DNA of 64,000 bases from Arenibacter sp. F20364 (GCF_023015905.1 NZ_JALKBD010000005.1:186001-250000), one strand, 5' to 3'. Counted from the stretch's first letter, positions 27,044 to 36,747 are shown. The notes: generated from the sequence alone by a model not told the origin. Numbers and translations are program-made.

Positions 27044-28366
27044 ATGAACATCACTAAAGAGCAGATTGACGAATTAAATGCAGTAGTAAAAGTTGCGGTA
27101 ACCAAGGAGGATTACTTCGATAAGGTAGAAACAATCTTAAAAGACTACAGAAAACAGGCAAACATACCAGGTTTTAGAAAGGGTCAGGTGCCTATGGGAT
27201 TGATAAAAAAACAATACGGAAAAGCCGTTTTGGTAGATGAGGTAAACAAACTATTACAAGACAATCTCAACAAATATCTTACCGAGGAAAAGTTGGATGT
27301 TCTAGGAAATCCACTTCCAAAACAACAGGACAACTTTAACTGGGATTCGGAAGAGTTTGCATTTGAATTTGAATTGGGACTGGCCCCTAATTTCAGTGTA
27401 GACCTTAAGTCGAAAAAAGCCATAACCCACTACAAAATTATTGCGGACAATAAAATGGTCGATGAGCAAGTGGAGCGTATTCAAAAGCAATACGGGAAAT
27501 TGATCAGCAAGACTGAAATTGGAAAAAAGGATGATGTAAATGGTGTTTTCAAGAACGAGGCAGAGGAAATTGACAACAAGACTGTTATCGAGATCGAAAA
27601 AATAAAAAGCAAAAAAGCACTTGAGAGCCTTTTGGGCAAAAAGGTGGGCGATGTGGTTACCTTAAAAACAAAAGGATTGTTCAAAGAGGATTATTTATTG
27701 GGAAGTTCTTTGGGCATCGATGGTGAAAAATCTGAAAAATTGGATATCGAAGTAACTTTTACCATTGAGGAAATTAACGAAAAGGAACCAGCAAAATTGG
27801 ATCAAGAGCTTTTCGATAAATTGTTTGGGAAAGATGTTGTTACTTCGGAAAAAGAGCTTAAAGAACGAATCAAAGAAGATTCAGAAAAGCAATTTGAGCA
27901 ACAGTCCGATCAGAAGTTATTAAATGATGTTACCGAACATTTTATAGACAATATCAAATTTGACCTTCCCACGGAATTTTTGACCAAGTGGATCCAAATG
28001 ACCGGTGAAAAGCAATTGACCGAGGAAGAAGCGAACGAAGAATTTGAAAAGTCGGAAAAAGGCCTGCGCTATCAACTAATAGAAGGTAAGATCATTCAGG
28101 AAAACGAGATTCAGATCCAGTTCGATGAGCTTAAAGAATTTTCAAAAGGCTTTATCAAACAGCAAATGGCACAATTTGGACAGTTAGACCCAAAAGAAGA
28201 GGAGTTGGACAATATTGCAGCAAGGGTCCTTTCCAACCAAGATGAGGTAAAACGTCTTTCGGAGCAGTTGATGAGCCAAAAGCTTTTGACCCTATATAAG
28301 GAAAAGGCCAATTTAAAAACGAAAGAAGTTACTTACGAAGACTTTGTTAAGGAAGTATACGGGTAA
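27044..28366 (+). CDS. tig: Trigger factor
   Basis: Trigger factor is a ribosome-associated chaperone for nascent chains. From ATG 27044 it has 440 residues. The N-terminal ribosome-binding domain has the expected signature near PGFRKGQVPMGLIKKQYG (the GFRxGxxP loop, about residues 39-55). The middle domain is PPIase-like (about 150-240) but poorly conserved, as usual in Bacteroidetes. The C-terminal helical arms run from about 250 to 440. The start is fixed by a promoter lying just upstream (26978-27008), inside the longer open frame from 26978. It is followed by a terminator and clpP, clpX. Confidence 0.93.
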   Translation: MNITKEQIDELNAVVKVAVTKEDYFDKVETILKDYRKQANIPGFRKGQVPMGLIKKQYGKAVLVDEVNKLLQDNLNKYLTEEKLDVLGNPLPKQQDNFNWDSEEFAFEFELGLAPNFSVDLKSKKAITHYKIIADNKMVDEQVERIQKQYGKLISKTEIGKKDDVNGVFKNEAEEIDNKTVIEIEKIKSKKALESLLGKKVGDVVTLKTKGLFKEDYLLGSSLGIDGEKSEKLDIEVTFTIEEINEKEPAKLDQELFDKLFGKDVVTSEKELKERIKEDSEKQFEQQSDQKLLNDVTEHFIDNIKFDLPTEFLTKWIQMTGEKQLTEEEANEEFEKSEKGLRYQLIEGKIIQENEIQIQFDELKEFSKGFIKQQMAQFGQLDPKEEELDNIAARVLSNQDEVKRLSEQLMSQKLLTLYKEKANLKTKEVTYEDFVKEVYG

Positions 28367-28450
28367 TTCAAATAAGTAGAACGTTACATTTTAAATACGC
28401 TGCGATAGGAGCTATTAAAATAAAGTTTCACTAAAAATAAGTATATTTAC

Positions 28451-28483
28451 AGTGTCGGAGAATTTTTTTTCGACACTTTTTTT
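28451..28483 (+). terminator. Intrinsic terminator between tig and clpP
   Basis: Stem AGTGTCG/CGACACT (28451-28457, 28471-28477) has a 13-nt loop and is followed by TTTTTTT. It ends 26 nt before the clpP ATG, so clpP needs readthrough or its own start nearby. Confidence 0.82.
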
Positions 28484-28509
28484 ATCTTAAAAAACTATTG
28501 ATTAAAAAT

Positions 28510-29190
28510 ATGGATTACGGGAAAGAATTCAAAAACTATGCTATTAAACATCAGGGAATAAATAGCATGTATTACGATACTATTTTAAGTAGTATGTACC
28601 CCACCAACCTTACTCCAAACATTATTGAAGAAAGACAGCTGAATGCAGTAGCAATGGATGTTTTTTCCAGATTAATGATGGACAGGATCATTTTTCTTGG
28701 AACAGGGATCAATGATCAAGTTGCCAACATTGTACAAGCGCAATTGCTGTTTTTGGAAAGCACGGATGCTTCCAAGGACATACAGATATATATCAATTCC
28801 CCGGGTGGAAGTGTTTATGCCGGTTTGGGAATCTATGACACCATGCAGTTCATAAAACCAGATGTGGCTACCATATGTACAGGAATGGCCGCCTCTATGG
28901 GAGCCGTACTCCTGTGTGCCGGAGAGAAAGGAAAGCGCAGTGGTTTAACCCACTCGAGAGTAATGATCCACCAACCTCTTGGCGGAGCGCAAGGGCAGGC
29001 CAGTGATATTGAAATTACGGCAAGGGAGATTCTAAAACTTAAAGATGAATTGTACCAGATAATTGCAAATCATTCCGGACAAACCCTTGATAAAGTGAGT
29101 GACGATAGTGACAGGGATTACTGGATGAAAGCTAACGAAGCCAAGGATTATGGCATGATCGATGAGATCTTGGTAAGGGATAAGGACTAG
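28510..29190 (+). CDS. clpP: ATP-dependent Clp protease proteolytic subunit
   Basis: ClpP forms the tetradecameric serine protease chamber that works with ClpX. From ATG 28510 ([14 protein letters not shown]) it has 226 residues. Motifs are [40 protein letters not shown], the nucleophile region [15 protein letters not shown] (catalytic Ser), [21 protein letters not shown] (catalytic His) and [17 protein letters not shown] with the Asp. A TTG four codons upstream is an alternative start. Its neighbours tig and clpX are in the conserved bacterial order. The 97-bp gap to clpX lacks a terminator, so both are likely co-transcribed. Confidence 0.96.
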   Translation: MDYGKEFKNYAIKHQGINSMYYDTILSSMYPTNLTPNIIEERQLNAVAMDVFSRLMMDRIIFLGTGINDQVANIVQAQLLFLESTDASKDIQIYINSPGGSVYAGLGIYDTMQFIKPDVATICTGMAASMGAVLLCAGEKGKRSGLTHSRVMIHQPLGGAQGQASDIEITAREILKLKDELYQIIANHSGQTLDKVSDDSDRDYWMKANEAKDYGMIDEILVRDKD

Positions 29191-29287
29191 AGACGACTAA
29201 AAGATTCGAAAAATCCTCCTTTTGTTCTTTATGAATGAACCAAAGTATGGATTATTTCGTTACTATTATTGAAAGTGATAAAATGAT

Positions 29288-30523
29288 ATGGCAAAAGAAA
29301 ATTTAGAATGCTCTTTTTGTGGAAGAAAAAAACCAGAGACCAATTTATTGATTGCTGGTCTTGATGCACATATATGTGATCGGTGTATAGAGCAGGCGCA
29401 CGGTATTGTCGCCGAAGAATCCAAGCAGACCAAAAACAATGATCTTTCCTCAGAATTAACGCTAAAAAAACCTTTGGAAATAAAGGAATTTTTAGACACG
29501 TTCATAATTGGTCAGGATCGCACCAAAAAAGTAATGTCCGTTGCGGTTTACAACCATTACAAAAGGCTTTTACAACCAAAAAGCAAGGAAGACGATATAG
29601 AAATCCAAAAGAGTAACATTGTTATGGTGGGCCAAACCGGGACCGGTAAGACCCTAATGGCAAAAACCATTGCCAAAATGTTAAATGTTCCTTTGGCCAT
29701 TGTTGACGCCACAGTACTTACTGAAGCCGGTTATGTGGGAGAAGACGTGGAAAGTATACTTACCCGATTGCTCCAAGCGGCAGATTACAATTTGGAAAAG
29801 GCAGAACGCGGTATCGTTTTTATAGATGAAATTGATAAAATTGCGCGCAAAAGCGACAATCCTTCAATTACCCGTGATGTTTCAGGGGAAGGAGTTCAAC
29901 AAGGACTTCTTAAACTGCTGGAGGGCACTGTGGTAAATGTACCGCCCAAAGGGGGAAGGAAGCATCCAGATCAAAAATTTATAGAAGTAAACACAGAGAA
30001 TATATTGTTTATTGCCGGAGGAGCCTTTGACGGAATTGAAAGGCATATCACCAAAAGGCTAAATATGCAGGCCGTAGGCTATAGCGCATCCAAAGCCGAA
30101 GAAAAGGTAGACAACGAAAATATTCTTCAATATATCGTCCCTAAAGATTTAAAGGATTTTGGATTAATACCGGAGATTATTGGTAGATTACCAGTACTTA
30201 CCCATATGAATCCATTGGACAAGGAAACCTTAAGGGCCATCTTAACAGAGCCTAAAAACGCTATCATAAAACAATACGAAAAATTGTTTAAGATGGATGG
30301 AATTTCCTTTAAGATTACGGATCAGGCTTTGGACTATATCGTGGACAAGGCCATAGAATATAAATTAGGGGCAAGGGGATTGCGATCCCTATGTGAAGCG
30401 ATTTTCACGGACGCCATGTTCGAATTTCCAAGTACGGACGAAAAGGAGTTTAAGGTAACAAAGCCTTATGCCGAAGAGAAATTATCCTTTGAAACCATTA
30501 AAAAATTAAAAGCAGTCTCATGA
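29288..30523 (+). CDS. clpX: ATP-dependent Clp protease ATPase subunit
   Basis: ClpX unfolds substrates and feeds them to ClpP. The 411 residues contain an N-terminal four-Cys zinc-binding domain ([10 protein letters not shown] ... [10 protein letters not shown], about 8-35). The AAA+ module follows: Walker [13 protein letters not shown], Walker [20 protein letters not shown] (the pore GYVG loop), sensor [16 protein letters not shown] and C-terminal [17 protein letters not shown] (sensor 2 Arg). The last four codons form one arm of the terminator hairpin. The length is normal for the family. Confidence 0.97.
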   Translation: MAKENLECSFCGRKKPETNLLIAGLDAHICDRCIEQAHGIVAEESKQTKNNDLSSELTLKKPLEIKEFLDTFIIGQDRTKKVMSVAVYNHYKRLLQPKSKEDDIEIQKSNIVMVGQTGTGKTLMAKTIAKMLNVPLAIVDATVLTEAGYVGEDVESILTRLLQAADYNLEKAERGIVFIDEIDKIARKSDNPSITRDVSGEGVQQGLLKLLEGTVVNVPPKGGRKHPDQKFIEVNTENILFIAGGAFDGIERHITKRLNMQAVGYSASKAEEKVDNENILQYIVPKDLKDFGLIPEIIGRLPVLTHMNPLDKETLRAILTEPKNAIIKQYEKLFKMDGISFKITDQALDYIVDKAIEYKLGARGLRSLCEAIFTDAMFEFPSTDEKEFKVTKPYAEEKLSFETIKKLKAVS

Positions 30524-30541
30524 GACTGCTTTTAATTTTTT
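30508..30541 (+). terminator. Terminator overlapping the clpX stop codon
   Basis: A perfect palindrome AGCAGTCTCA/TGAGACTGCT (30511-30530) includes the TGA stop. With AAAA/TTTT flanks and a following T-rich tract it forms an intrinsic terminator that begins inside the coding sequence. Confidence 0.8.
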
Positions 30542-30587
30542 TTAAACCTATATATGTTATTTCCATTATAAGATGGAAACGTAGGTG

Positions 30588-31133
30588 TTAAGCCACATAC
30601 TGTTTTTGCATAACCTTGGCCAATAATTCTTGGCATACCTTACTGATTATTTTCTCATCGGTATACAGTTCATGCCCAAAACCCTTCACCACTTCAACAT
30701 CTATCCCCATCTGATCTGACCATTGGGCCGATGGCCTAAATTCATCATTTTGCCCATAAAGCAATTTAATACCCGCAGTTGGCGCATCATTTTCCAAGCG
30801 CAATCTTGTACTGGAAATGGTATATAAGGATGTTAACGGCAATCCCTTAAGTGCGGCTTTCCAGGCTATGCTACCCCCAATACCAAAGGCCAAATAATGA
30901 CTGGGCTCTTGTTCTTTTTTTAACAAATGGGCCACTGCTGTTTCCACACCTCCCCCAATAAATTCCTTATGGATATTTTCTGGAGAATTTACTTCCAAAC
31001 TTATATTCGCCAATTGCTGACAATCGTAAAATGTAATATCATAATACTGTTGTAAGTAACCCAAATAAGAGGTTATCCATAGCCCTTTTTTAGAACCCCA
31101 CATATCGGACAATATTACTAATCTATTCGCCAT
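30588..31133 (-). CDS. Alpha/beta hydrolase-like protein without a nucleophile Ser
   Basis: The 181-residue cytoplasmic protein has an alpha/beta hydrolase outline: LVILSDMWGSKKGLW, the elbow YLAFGIGGSIAWKAA, an acid strand IKLLYGQNDEFRPS and a histidine loop VVKGFGHELYTDEK. At the elbow the usual G-x-S-x-G reads G-I-G-G-S, so the nucleophile position is Gly. The fold may therefore be non-catalytic or use a different residue. It lies between clpX (convergent) and the GH3-type gene (same strand, 74 bp). I do not recognise the specific family, and the function is unknown. Confidence 0.7.
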   Translation of the reverse strand: MANRLVILSDMWGSKKGLWITSYLGYLQQYYDITFYDCQQLANISLEVNSPENIHKEFIGGGVETAVAHLLKKEQEPSHYLAFGIGGSIAWKAALKGLPLTSLYTISSTRLRLENDAPTAGIKLLYGQNDEFRPSAQWSDQMGIDVEVVKGFGHELYTDEKIISKVCQELLAKVMQKQYVA

Positions 31134-31207
31134 AATAAAAAGTATAAAAAGTTAAAGGGAAACATTTGATACTCTAAATTTGAACATTATAACAGGTTTT
31201 ATCACAT

Positions 31208-32722
31208 TTATTTGTTCATCTGAAGCAATTCCTCGATGTAATCCCTTTTATTGGACAATCTTGGAATTTTATGCTGCCCACCTAACTTGTCCTTAGATTT
31301 TAGCCAGTCATAGAATAGATTTTCCCTGGCAATGTGCACTTTGGGAAGTTTTAGCGTAATGTTGTTATACCGCTTGGCCTCATAGTCCGAGTTCAAGGAT
31401 TTTAAGGCATTGTCAAGAAATTCCGTAAAATAAGCAAGCTCTTCAGGAGGTTTTCTAAACTCAATGATCCACTCATGCGCACCCTTTTCCTTTCCTTCCA
31501 TAAATACAGGCGCTGCCGTATAGTCCTTTATTTCTGCCCCTGTTTTTTTACAAATAGTTTTTAAAGCTTCCTCCGCATTTTCTATTATCAACTCCTCCCC
31601 GAACACATTGATATGGTGTTTTGTTCTTCCGGTAACCTTGATCCTATAGGGGTTTGTAGAGGTAAACCTTACTGTATCCCCTATTTTATATCTCCACAGA
31701 CCAGCATTGGTCGTGATTATTACAGCATAGTTCCTATCAATCTTTACCTTCCATAATGGAAGCGTGATCTGCTCAGTAGTACCATAAGTTTCCATAGGGA
31801 TAAATTCATAGAAAATTCCATAATCCAACATCAGCAATAGATCATCCGCATGATTTCTATCCTGAATAGCAAAAAAACCCTCGGAAGCATTATATATTTC
31901 GTAGTAATTAAAGTTTTTCCTAGGCAGGAGTCTGGAATATTGATCCTTATAGGGATTAAAACTAACACCTCCATGAAAATAAACTTCTAAATTCTCCCAT
32001 ACCTTAAAAAGGTGCTCCTTTCCCGTTTCCTCCAAGACATTGTTTAAAAGCACCAACATCCACGAAGGTACTCCTGCCAAGCTGGTAACGTTTTCCTGAA
32101 CACTTTCCCTGATGATCGCCTGCAATTTGGTTTCCCATTCGCTCATTAAGGACACCTTGTTGCTTGGGGTACTGCTGAGCTCTGCCCAAAATGGCATATT
32201 ATCTATAAGAATGGCAGATAGATCACCAAAAACGGTGCCGTTATCATGGTACAGTTCCTTACTCCCTCCCAATCGCAAACTCTTGCCCGTAAACAACTGC
32301 GAGTTTTCATTATTATTTAAATATAGGCAAAGTAAATCCTTACTGGATTTATAATGACAATCCTCCAAGGCTTCAGAACTCACTGGAATAAACTTGCTCT
32401 TAGCATTGGTAGTACCACTACTCTTTGCAAACCACTTGATTGATGTTGGCCAAAAGATATTTTGCTCCCCCCTTCTGGATCGCTCTATCATAGGCTCAAC
32501 CTCCTCATATGACACTATGGGGATCCGCTCTGCAAAGGTCTCATAACTGGCGATAGATTCAAAATCGTACTTCTTTCCAATTTCGGTATCTTCAGCAAAG
32601 GCCAATAACTGGTGTAATACCTCATCCTGTACCTCCTCAGGGTACTTTAAAAAAAGTTCTATTTGATGATAGCGCTTTTTCAATAGCCAAGAAGCTATGG
32701 AATTGAATAATGTTATTGGCAT
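31208..32722 (-). CDS. GH3 family acyl-adenylating enzyme
   Basis: The protein has 504 residues related to plant GH3 proteins, which adenylate a carboxylic acid and often conjugate it to an amino acid. Visible motifs are the phosphate-binding loop WFAKSSGTTNAKSKFIPVS, GGVSFNPYKDQY, YNASEGFFAIQ (the Y/F-x-A-S-E-G motif), AGLWRYKIGDTVRF (the AMP-ribose Asp) and RTKHHINVFGEELIIENAE (hinge), plus a C-terminal mobile domain. Bacterial members are widespread in Bacteroidetes but their substrates are largely unassigned. It shares its strand with the small hydrolase-like gene that follows it. No biosynthetic cluster is visible around it. Confidence 0.88.
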   Translation of the reverse strand: MPITLFNSIASWLLKKRYHQIELFLKYPEEVQDEVLHQLLAFAEDTEIGKKYDFESIASYETFAERIPIVSYEEVEPMIERSRRGEQNIFWPTSIKWFAKSSGTTNAKSKFIPVSSEALEDCHYKSSKDLLCLYLNNNENSQLFTGKSLRLGGSKELYHDNGTVFGDLSAILIDNMPFWAELSSTPSNKVSLMSEWETKLQAIIRESVQENVTSLAGVPSWMLVLLNNVLEETGKEHLFKVWENLEVYFHGGVSFNPYKDQYSRLLPRKNFNYYEIYNASEGFFAIQDRNHADDLLLMLDYGIFYEFIPMETYGTTEQITLPLWKVKIDRNYAVIITTNAGLWRYKIGDTVRFTSTNPYRIKVTGRTKHHINVFGEELIIENAEEALKTICKKTGAEIKDYTAAPVFMEGKEKGAHEWIIEFRKPPEELAYFTEFLDNALKSLNSDYEAKRYNNITLKLPKVHIARENLFYDWLKSKDKLGGQHKIPRLSNKRDYIEELLQMNK

Positions 32723-32881
32723 TTTTAGGTATCTTTATCCCTGTTTAAAGCAGGATTTTGGGTTAAAAGCCTGTTTAAGAATTCCAATCATGGATACTTA
32801 AACAGGCTCTAATTTAAATTAGTTAAAAATAGCTTTAATTGAATTCATATTCAAATTGATTTTACGATAAGCGGAAAAATT

Positions 32882-33676
32882 ATGCAGTATCAAGGAGTTT
32901 TAAGAAAAATGGAAACCGAATTGGCAGATCCCATTCAATATTACCTAATATTTAATGGGGACTTCATAAACCTTAACCAGGTATTGAACAAGGAATTATC
33001 AATTTCTTTTATTAAATATCAATGTCTTAATTGCGGGGAAGATCGTCCCATTTTTAGACAAGGTTTCTGTAGGACCTGTTTTTATGAAACCCCAACTGCC
33101 GGGGATTGGATAATGCGACCCGAATTGAGCACTGCGCATCTGGACAAGGAAGATCGCGATCTGGAATATGAAAAAAAGGTTCAATTACAACCGCACATCG
33201 TTTATCTGGCCAATTCCAGCAATATTAAAGTAGGTGTAACCCGTAAATCGCAGGTCCCCACAAGGTGGATAGACCAAGGCGCTCATGAAGCCATAGAGAT
33301 TGTTGAAGTGCCCAACCGTTATTTGGCCGGTGTTACCGAAGTAGCCCTAAAAGAACATATTGGTGACAAGACCAACTGGCGCAAAATGTTGACCAATGAC
33401 GTAGAGGACGAGGATTTGGTGGAATATAGAAATAAATTAAAAAAATATATTCCGGAAGAGGCCGCTCCATATTACATAGAAAGTAATACAGAAACCCACC
33501 TAGAATTTCCAGTGCTGCAATATCCCATAAAAGTAAAAAGTCTTAATCTGGAAAAAACGCCAAATTACAGTGGCGTTTTAAAAGGTATTAAAGGTCAGTA
33601 CCTCATCTTTGAAGACAATACTGTCTTTAATGTTCGGGGAAGTGAAGGATACGTTGTTGGGTTGGATGTTAGGTAG
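32882..33676 (+). CDS. DUF2797 family protein
   Basis: The protein has 264 residues. Near residue 40 there is a zinc-ribbon-like set of cysteines (CLNCGEDRPIFRQGFCRTCFYE, two CxxC pairs). It then runs into the conserved DUF2797 core: LEYEKKVQLQPHIVYLANSSNIKVGVTRKSQVPTRWIDQGAHEAIEIVEVPNRYLAGVTEVALKEHI, followed by DKTNWRKML. The segment YLANSSNIKVGVTR...TRWIDQGA recalls a GIY-YIG-like nuclease strand pattern, but I cannot confirm the catalytic residues. The function is unknown. It lies divergent from the GH3 gene and upstream of the photolyase on the same strand. Confidence 0.82.
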   Translation: MQYQGVLRKMETELADPIQYYLIFNGDFINLNQVLNKELSISFIKYQCLNCGEDRPIFRQGFCRTCFYETPTAGDWIMRPELSTAHLDKEDRDLEYEKKVQLQPHIVYLANSSNIKVGVTRKSQVPTRWIDQGAHEAIEIVEVPNRYLAGVTEVALKEHIGDKTNWRKMLTNDVEDEDLVEYRNKLKKYIPEEAAPYYIESNTETHLEFPVLQYPIKVKSLNLEKTPNYSGVLKGIKGQYLIFEDNTVFNVRGSEGYVVGLDVR

Positions 33677-33791
33677 ATTATATAGGGCAAAAACATTGAA
33701 TTATATTCGATTTATCATTAAATTGTCTTTGGCATGGAACGGCTCCAAATTTACCTTATTGCATAAGATAGCAGCTTGTTCCATCCCAACA

Positions 33792-33819
33792 AAGGTTTCA
33801 TTTTAGAGCCTGAAACCTT
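33792..33819. other. 9-bp hairpin between DUF2797 gene and photolyase
   Basis: A perfect AAGGTTTCA/TGAAACCTT stem with a 10-nt loop but no T-run. It could be a transcript 3' end or a leader structure of the photolyase mRNA. Confidence 0.4.
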
Positions 33820-33853
33820 AAAATCAAATTAATATTTTCTAATCTATATTATT

Positions 33854-35185
33854 TTGCCCAATATAAGCAAGGAACATATTCCACCCCCATCCAACGACCA
33901 AACCAAAATTTCTATTTTTTGGTTTAGACATGATCTTAGAATAGAGGACAATACGGCACTGGCAGAAGCCTTAGATAGCGACTTTCCCGTACTGCCCATA
34001 TTTATCTTTGACAGCCTTATTTTAAATGAATTGCCAGAAGATGATGCCAGAGTTTCCTTTATCCATCAATCAATTCTCCTAATAAAAGAATCCCTAAAGG
34101 ACCATGGTTCGGACATTTTATGCCTGGCAGGCGAACCGGTAACCATTTGGAGGGAATTAATTTCTAAATTTAACATTGCTGCCGTCTACACCAATAAGGA
34201 CTATGAACCTTATGCCATTGGCAGGGATAAGAAAATTGCGGAAATGCTAGCAAAAAAGGATATCCTGTTTTTTAGTTTTAAGGATCAAGTAATATACGAG
34301 GAAAACGAAATTGTAAAAGCTGATAAAGAACCCTATACCGTTTTTACCCCCTACAAGAATAAATGGCTTGCAAAATTTAAGGAGGAAAATCCCATTCAGC
34401 TTAAGACACCAAAATTGAACAAACTTTACAAAGTCAATTACCCAGCCATGACTTTGGAAGATATTGGGTTTAAAAAGTCGGATATTGTGGTTCAGGATTT
34501 CGATTTGACCCGTTTGGATCTTTATGGGGACCATAGGGATTTCCCGTACGAGGACGCCACCAGTCACCTGAGTCCCCATTTAAGATTTGGAACAATTGGT
34601 ATTAGACAGCTAATTGGCCAAATTGATAAAAAACATGCCATATTTTTAAGTGAATTGATTTGGCGGGAATTCTTTATGCAAATTCTATTTCATTTCCCCC
34701 ATGTTATAACACAAAATTTCAGATCCAAATACGATGGCATCAAGTGGAGGAACAATAGGGAAGAATTTAGATTATGGTGTGAAGGAAAAACTGGCTACCC
34801 CATGGTGGATGCCGGAATGAGGCAGCTTAATAAGACTGGTTTTATGCACAATCGCGTAAGGATGATCACCGCTGGTTTTCTTTGCAAACATTTGTTGATC
34901 GACTGGAGGTGGGGAGAAAGCTATTTTGCGGAGAAATTATTGGATTATGAGTTATCATCCAACAACGGCAATTGGCAATGGGCCGCCGGAACGGGATGTG
35001 ATGCCGCCCCCTATTTTAGGATTTTTAACCCCTTGTCCCAACAAAAGAAGTTCGACAAAGATTTTAGATACATAAGAAAGTGGATTCCGGAATTTGATTC
35101 ATTTGAATACCCTGACCCCATAGTTGAGCATAAATTTGCCCGGGAAAGAGCTTTGGAAGCCTATAAAATTGGAATTGAATCCTAG
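33854..35185 (+). CDS. Deoxyribodipyrimidine photolyase / cryptochrome family
   Basis: The protein has 443 residues with an N-terminal antenna domain (ISIFWFRHDLRIEDNTALAEAL) and a C-terminal FAD domain. The FAD domain shows LSPHLRFGTIGIRQL, ELIWREFFMQILFHFPHV, GYPMVDAGMRQLNKTGFMHNRVRMI, DWRWGESYFAEKLLDYELSSNNGNWQWAAGTGCDAAPYFRIFNP and a Trp-rich electron path. The motif set is that of class I CPD photolyases, which repair UV-induced cyclobutane dimers with blue light; a cryptochrome sensor cannot be excluded. No ATG exists near the N-terminus, so the TTG at 33854 is the likely start. It sits beside carotenoid genes, as is common in pigmented marine bacteria. Confidence 0.9.
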   Translation: MPNISKEHIPPPSNDQTKISIFWFRHDLRIEDNTALAEALDSDFPVLPIFIFDSLILNELPEDDARVSFIHQSILLIKESLKDHGSDILCLAGEPVTIWRELISKFNIAAVYTNKDYEPYAIGRDKKIAEMLAKKDILFFSFKDQVIYEENEIVKADKEPYTVFTPYKNKWLAKFKEENPIQLKTPKLNKLYKVNYPAMTLEDIGFKKSDIVVQDFDLTRLDLYGDHRDFPYEDATSHLSPHLRFGTIGIRQLIGQIDKKHAIFLSELIWREFFMQILFHFPHVITQNFRSKYDGIKWRNNREEFRLWCEGKTGYPMVDAGMRQLNKTGFMHNRVRMITAGFLCKHLLIDWRWGESYFAEKLLDYELSSNNGNWQWAAGTGCDAAPYFRIFNPLSQQKKFDKDFRYIRKWIPEFDSFEYPDPIVEHKFARERALEAYKIGIES

Positions 35186-35212
35186 GAATGAAATTATTAT
35201 AGGATTTTTTTT
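35178..35212 (+). terminator. Terminator overlapping the photolyase stop
   Basis: AATCCTA (35178-35184, including part of the TAG stop) pairs with TAGGATT (35200-35206) across a 15-nt loop, followed by a run of T. Confidence 0.7.
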
Positions 35213-35294
35213 GAGCTGGCATTTCCATAAAATCCTCTGCTTCTTAAAAGTGCCTTAAGATTAGACTTAACCGTTTTAAAGGGAAATTCTTTCT

Positions 35295-35747
35295 TTAATT
35301 CCGCCTGAAATATTTTTTGGGAACCAGAAGCATACCAAAGCATTCACCATCTTCCTTGCCCATATTTTTATGATGAATTTTGTGGGCTTTCCTCAATGCC
35401 AGTAAATACTTATTCTTAACATTCTTAAACCATTTGAACCTTTGGTGAATAAGCACATCGTGAACCAAAAAATAGGCAATACCATAAAATAGAATACCCA
35501 AACCAATAAAGAACAAATAGTTGAGTGTGGGACTTATACCGAAATATAGGAGTAACATACTCGGAATGGCAAATATTACAAAAAAGGCATCGTTTTTTTC
35601 AAAAACATGGGGGTATTTAGGCTCGTGGTGATCGGCATGCAAAACCCATAAAAAGCCGTGCATCACAAATTTGTGAGTACACCAGGTTACGACTTCCATC
35701 AAAACAAAAGTCAACAAGGTTGTGAGAATGTACAATACTATTTCCAT
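35295..35747 (-). CDS. crtZ: Beta-carotene hydroxylase
   Basis: CrtZ is a membrane di-iron enzyme that adds 3-hydroxyl groups to beta-ionone rings, giving zeaxanthin. The 150-residue protein has several membrane segments and the His clusters expected of the fatty acid hydroxylase superfamily: HKFVMHGFLWVLHADHHEP (two clusters), HDVLIHQRF and HKIHHKN. The length fits bacterial CrtZ. It is 109 bp downstream of crtB on the same strand. crtI and crtY are not in the window, so substrate supply must come from genes elsewhere. Confidence 0.9.
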   Translation of the reverse strand: MEIVLYILTTLLTFVLMEVVTWCTHKFVMHGFLWVLHADHHEPKYPHVFEKNDAFFVIFAIPSMLLLYFGISPTLNYLFFIGLGILFYGIAYFLVHDVLIHQRFKWFKNVKNKYLLALRKAHKIHHKNMGKEDGECFGMLLVPKKYFRRN

Positions 35748-35856
35748 TTACTTTTTTTATTATCGTTCATTCCATTTAAGGATTATGTTCCAGTCGGAAA
35801 TCTGGTGTAAAGGCACTCTCCTTATCATTGAGCTACTTTTCCCTTCTTAATAATAC

Positions 35857-36693
35857 TTAAATAGCATTTAACTTGTACCTCACATAGCCCTTTGCCAATA
35901 TTACCATTTTCATAGGGTTGGAAATATGGATTCTATCTGACAATATTTTTTCGGATTTTGTAAGTTTTAGTTTTTTCAAAAGTTTGGAATAGTATTTATA
36001 AGCTATATAAACCCCGAGTCTACTTTCTATGGGCAATTGAACCAAGCCTTGATAGGCCTTTTCAAAGTCGCCCTCAATATCTAAAATGATTTCTTTCTTC
36101 ACCTCATCGGTCAATTCCTTTTGATGTACATTGGGAAAATAGGACCTTCCCAAACTTTCAAGATCTTGTTTTATATCCCTTAAAAAATTTACCTTTTGAA
36201 ATGCGGAACCCAAATACTTGGCTGAAGATTTTAGGTGTTCGAACTTTTCATTATCATTATCAACAAACACTCTTAAACACATAAGACCAACCACATCAGC
36301 GGATCCATAAATATAATTTTCGTAAGCTTCCTTTGTGGTGTATTCGGTCACCTCCAAATCATATTGCATTCGCTCCAAGAAAACATCGGCATATTCATAT
36401 AGCTCGTACTTTTGTACTACGGCCTGAAAAGAGTTGATTATTGGATTGAGGCTGATTTTTCTTTTTAAGGACAGTTTGTATTCCTGAATAAACTCGGTCA
36501 ACAATTCCTCCTGATCGTAATCATGAAAAGAATCCACTATCTCATCGGCGTATCGTACAAAACCGTAAATGGCGTAGATTGCCGGTCTTATTTTAGGTGC
36601 AAATAATCTAATACCCAAAGAAAATGAAGTGCTATAGGTGCGGGTAACCAATTTACTGCATTTTAAACTAGAAGAATCGAAGAGCGCTTTCAA
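35857..36693 (-). CDS. crtB: Phytoene synthase
   Basis: CrtB condenses two geranylgeranyl diphosphates to phytoene. The 278-residue trans-prenyltransferase shows the two aspartate-rich regions, FVRYADEIVDSFHDYDQEE (DxxxD type) and GSAFQKVNFLRDIKQDLESLGRSYFP (DxxxD after the NxLRD motif). CSKLVTRTYSTSFSLGIRLF at the N-terminus is also typical, as is YGSADVVGLMCLRVF. Squalene-type head-to-head synthases share these motifs; the crtZ neighbour favours phytoene. A hairpin at 36748-36778 separates it from the fasciclin gene, and no strong promoter of its own is visible. Confidence 0.9.
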   Translation of the reverse strand: MKALFDSSSLKCSKLVTRTYSTSFSLGIRLFAPKIRPAIYAIYGFVRYADEIVDSFHDYDQEELLTEFIQEYKLSLKRKISLNPIINSFQAVVQKYELYEYADVFLERMQYDLEVTEYTTKEAYENYIYGSADVVGLMCLRVFVDNDNEKFEHLKSSAKYLGSAFQKVNFLRDIKQDLESLGRSYFPNVHQKELTDEVKKEIILDIEGDFEKAYQGLVQLPIESRLGVYIAYKYYSKLLKKLKLTKSEKILSDRIHISNPMKMVILAKGYVRYKLNAI

Positions 36694-36747
36694 AATCTGT
36701 GATATTTAAATATTAAATGAGTACCAACATAATGCTACGCTGAATAG

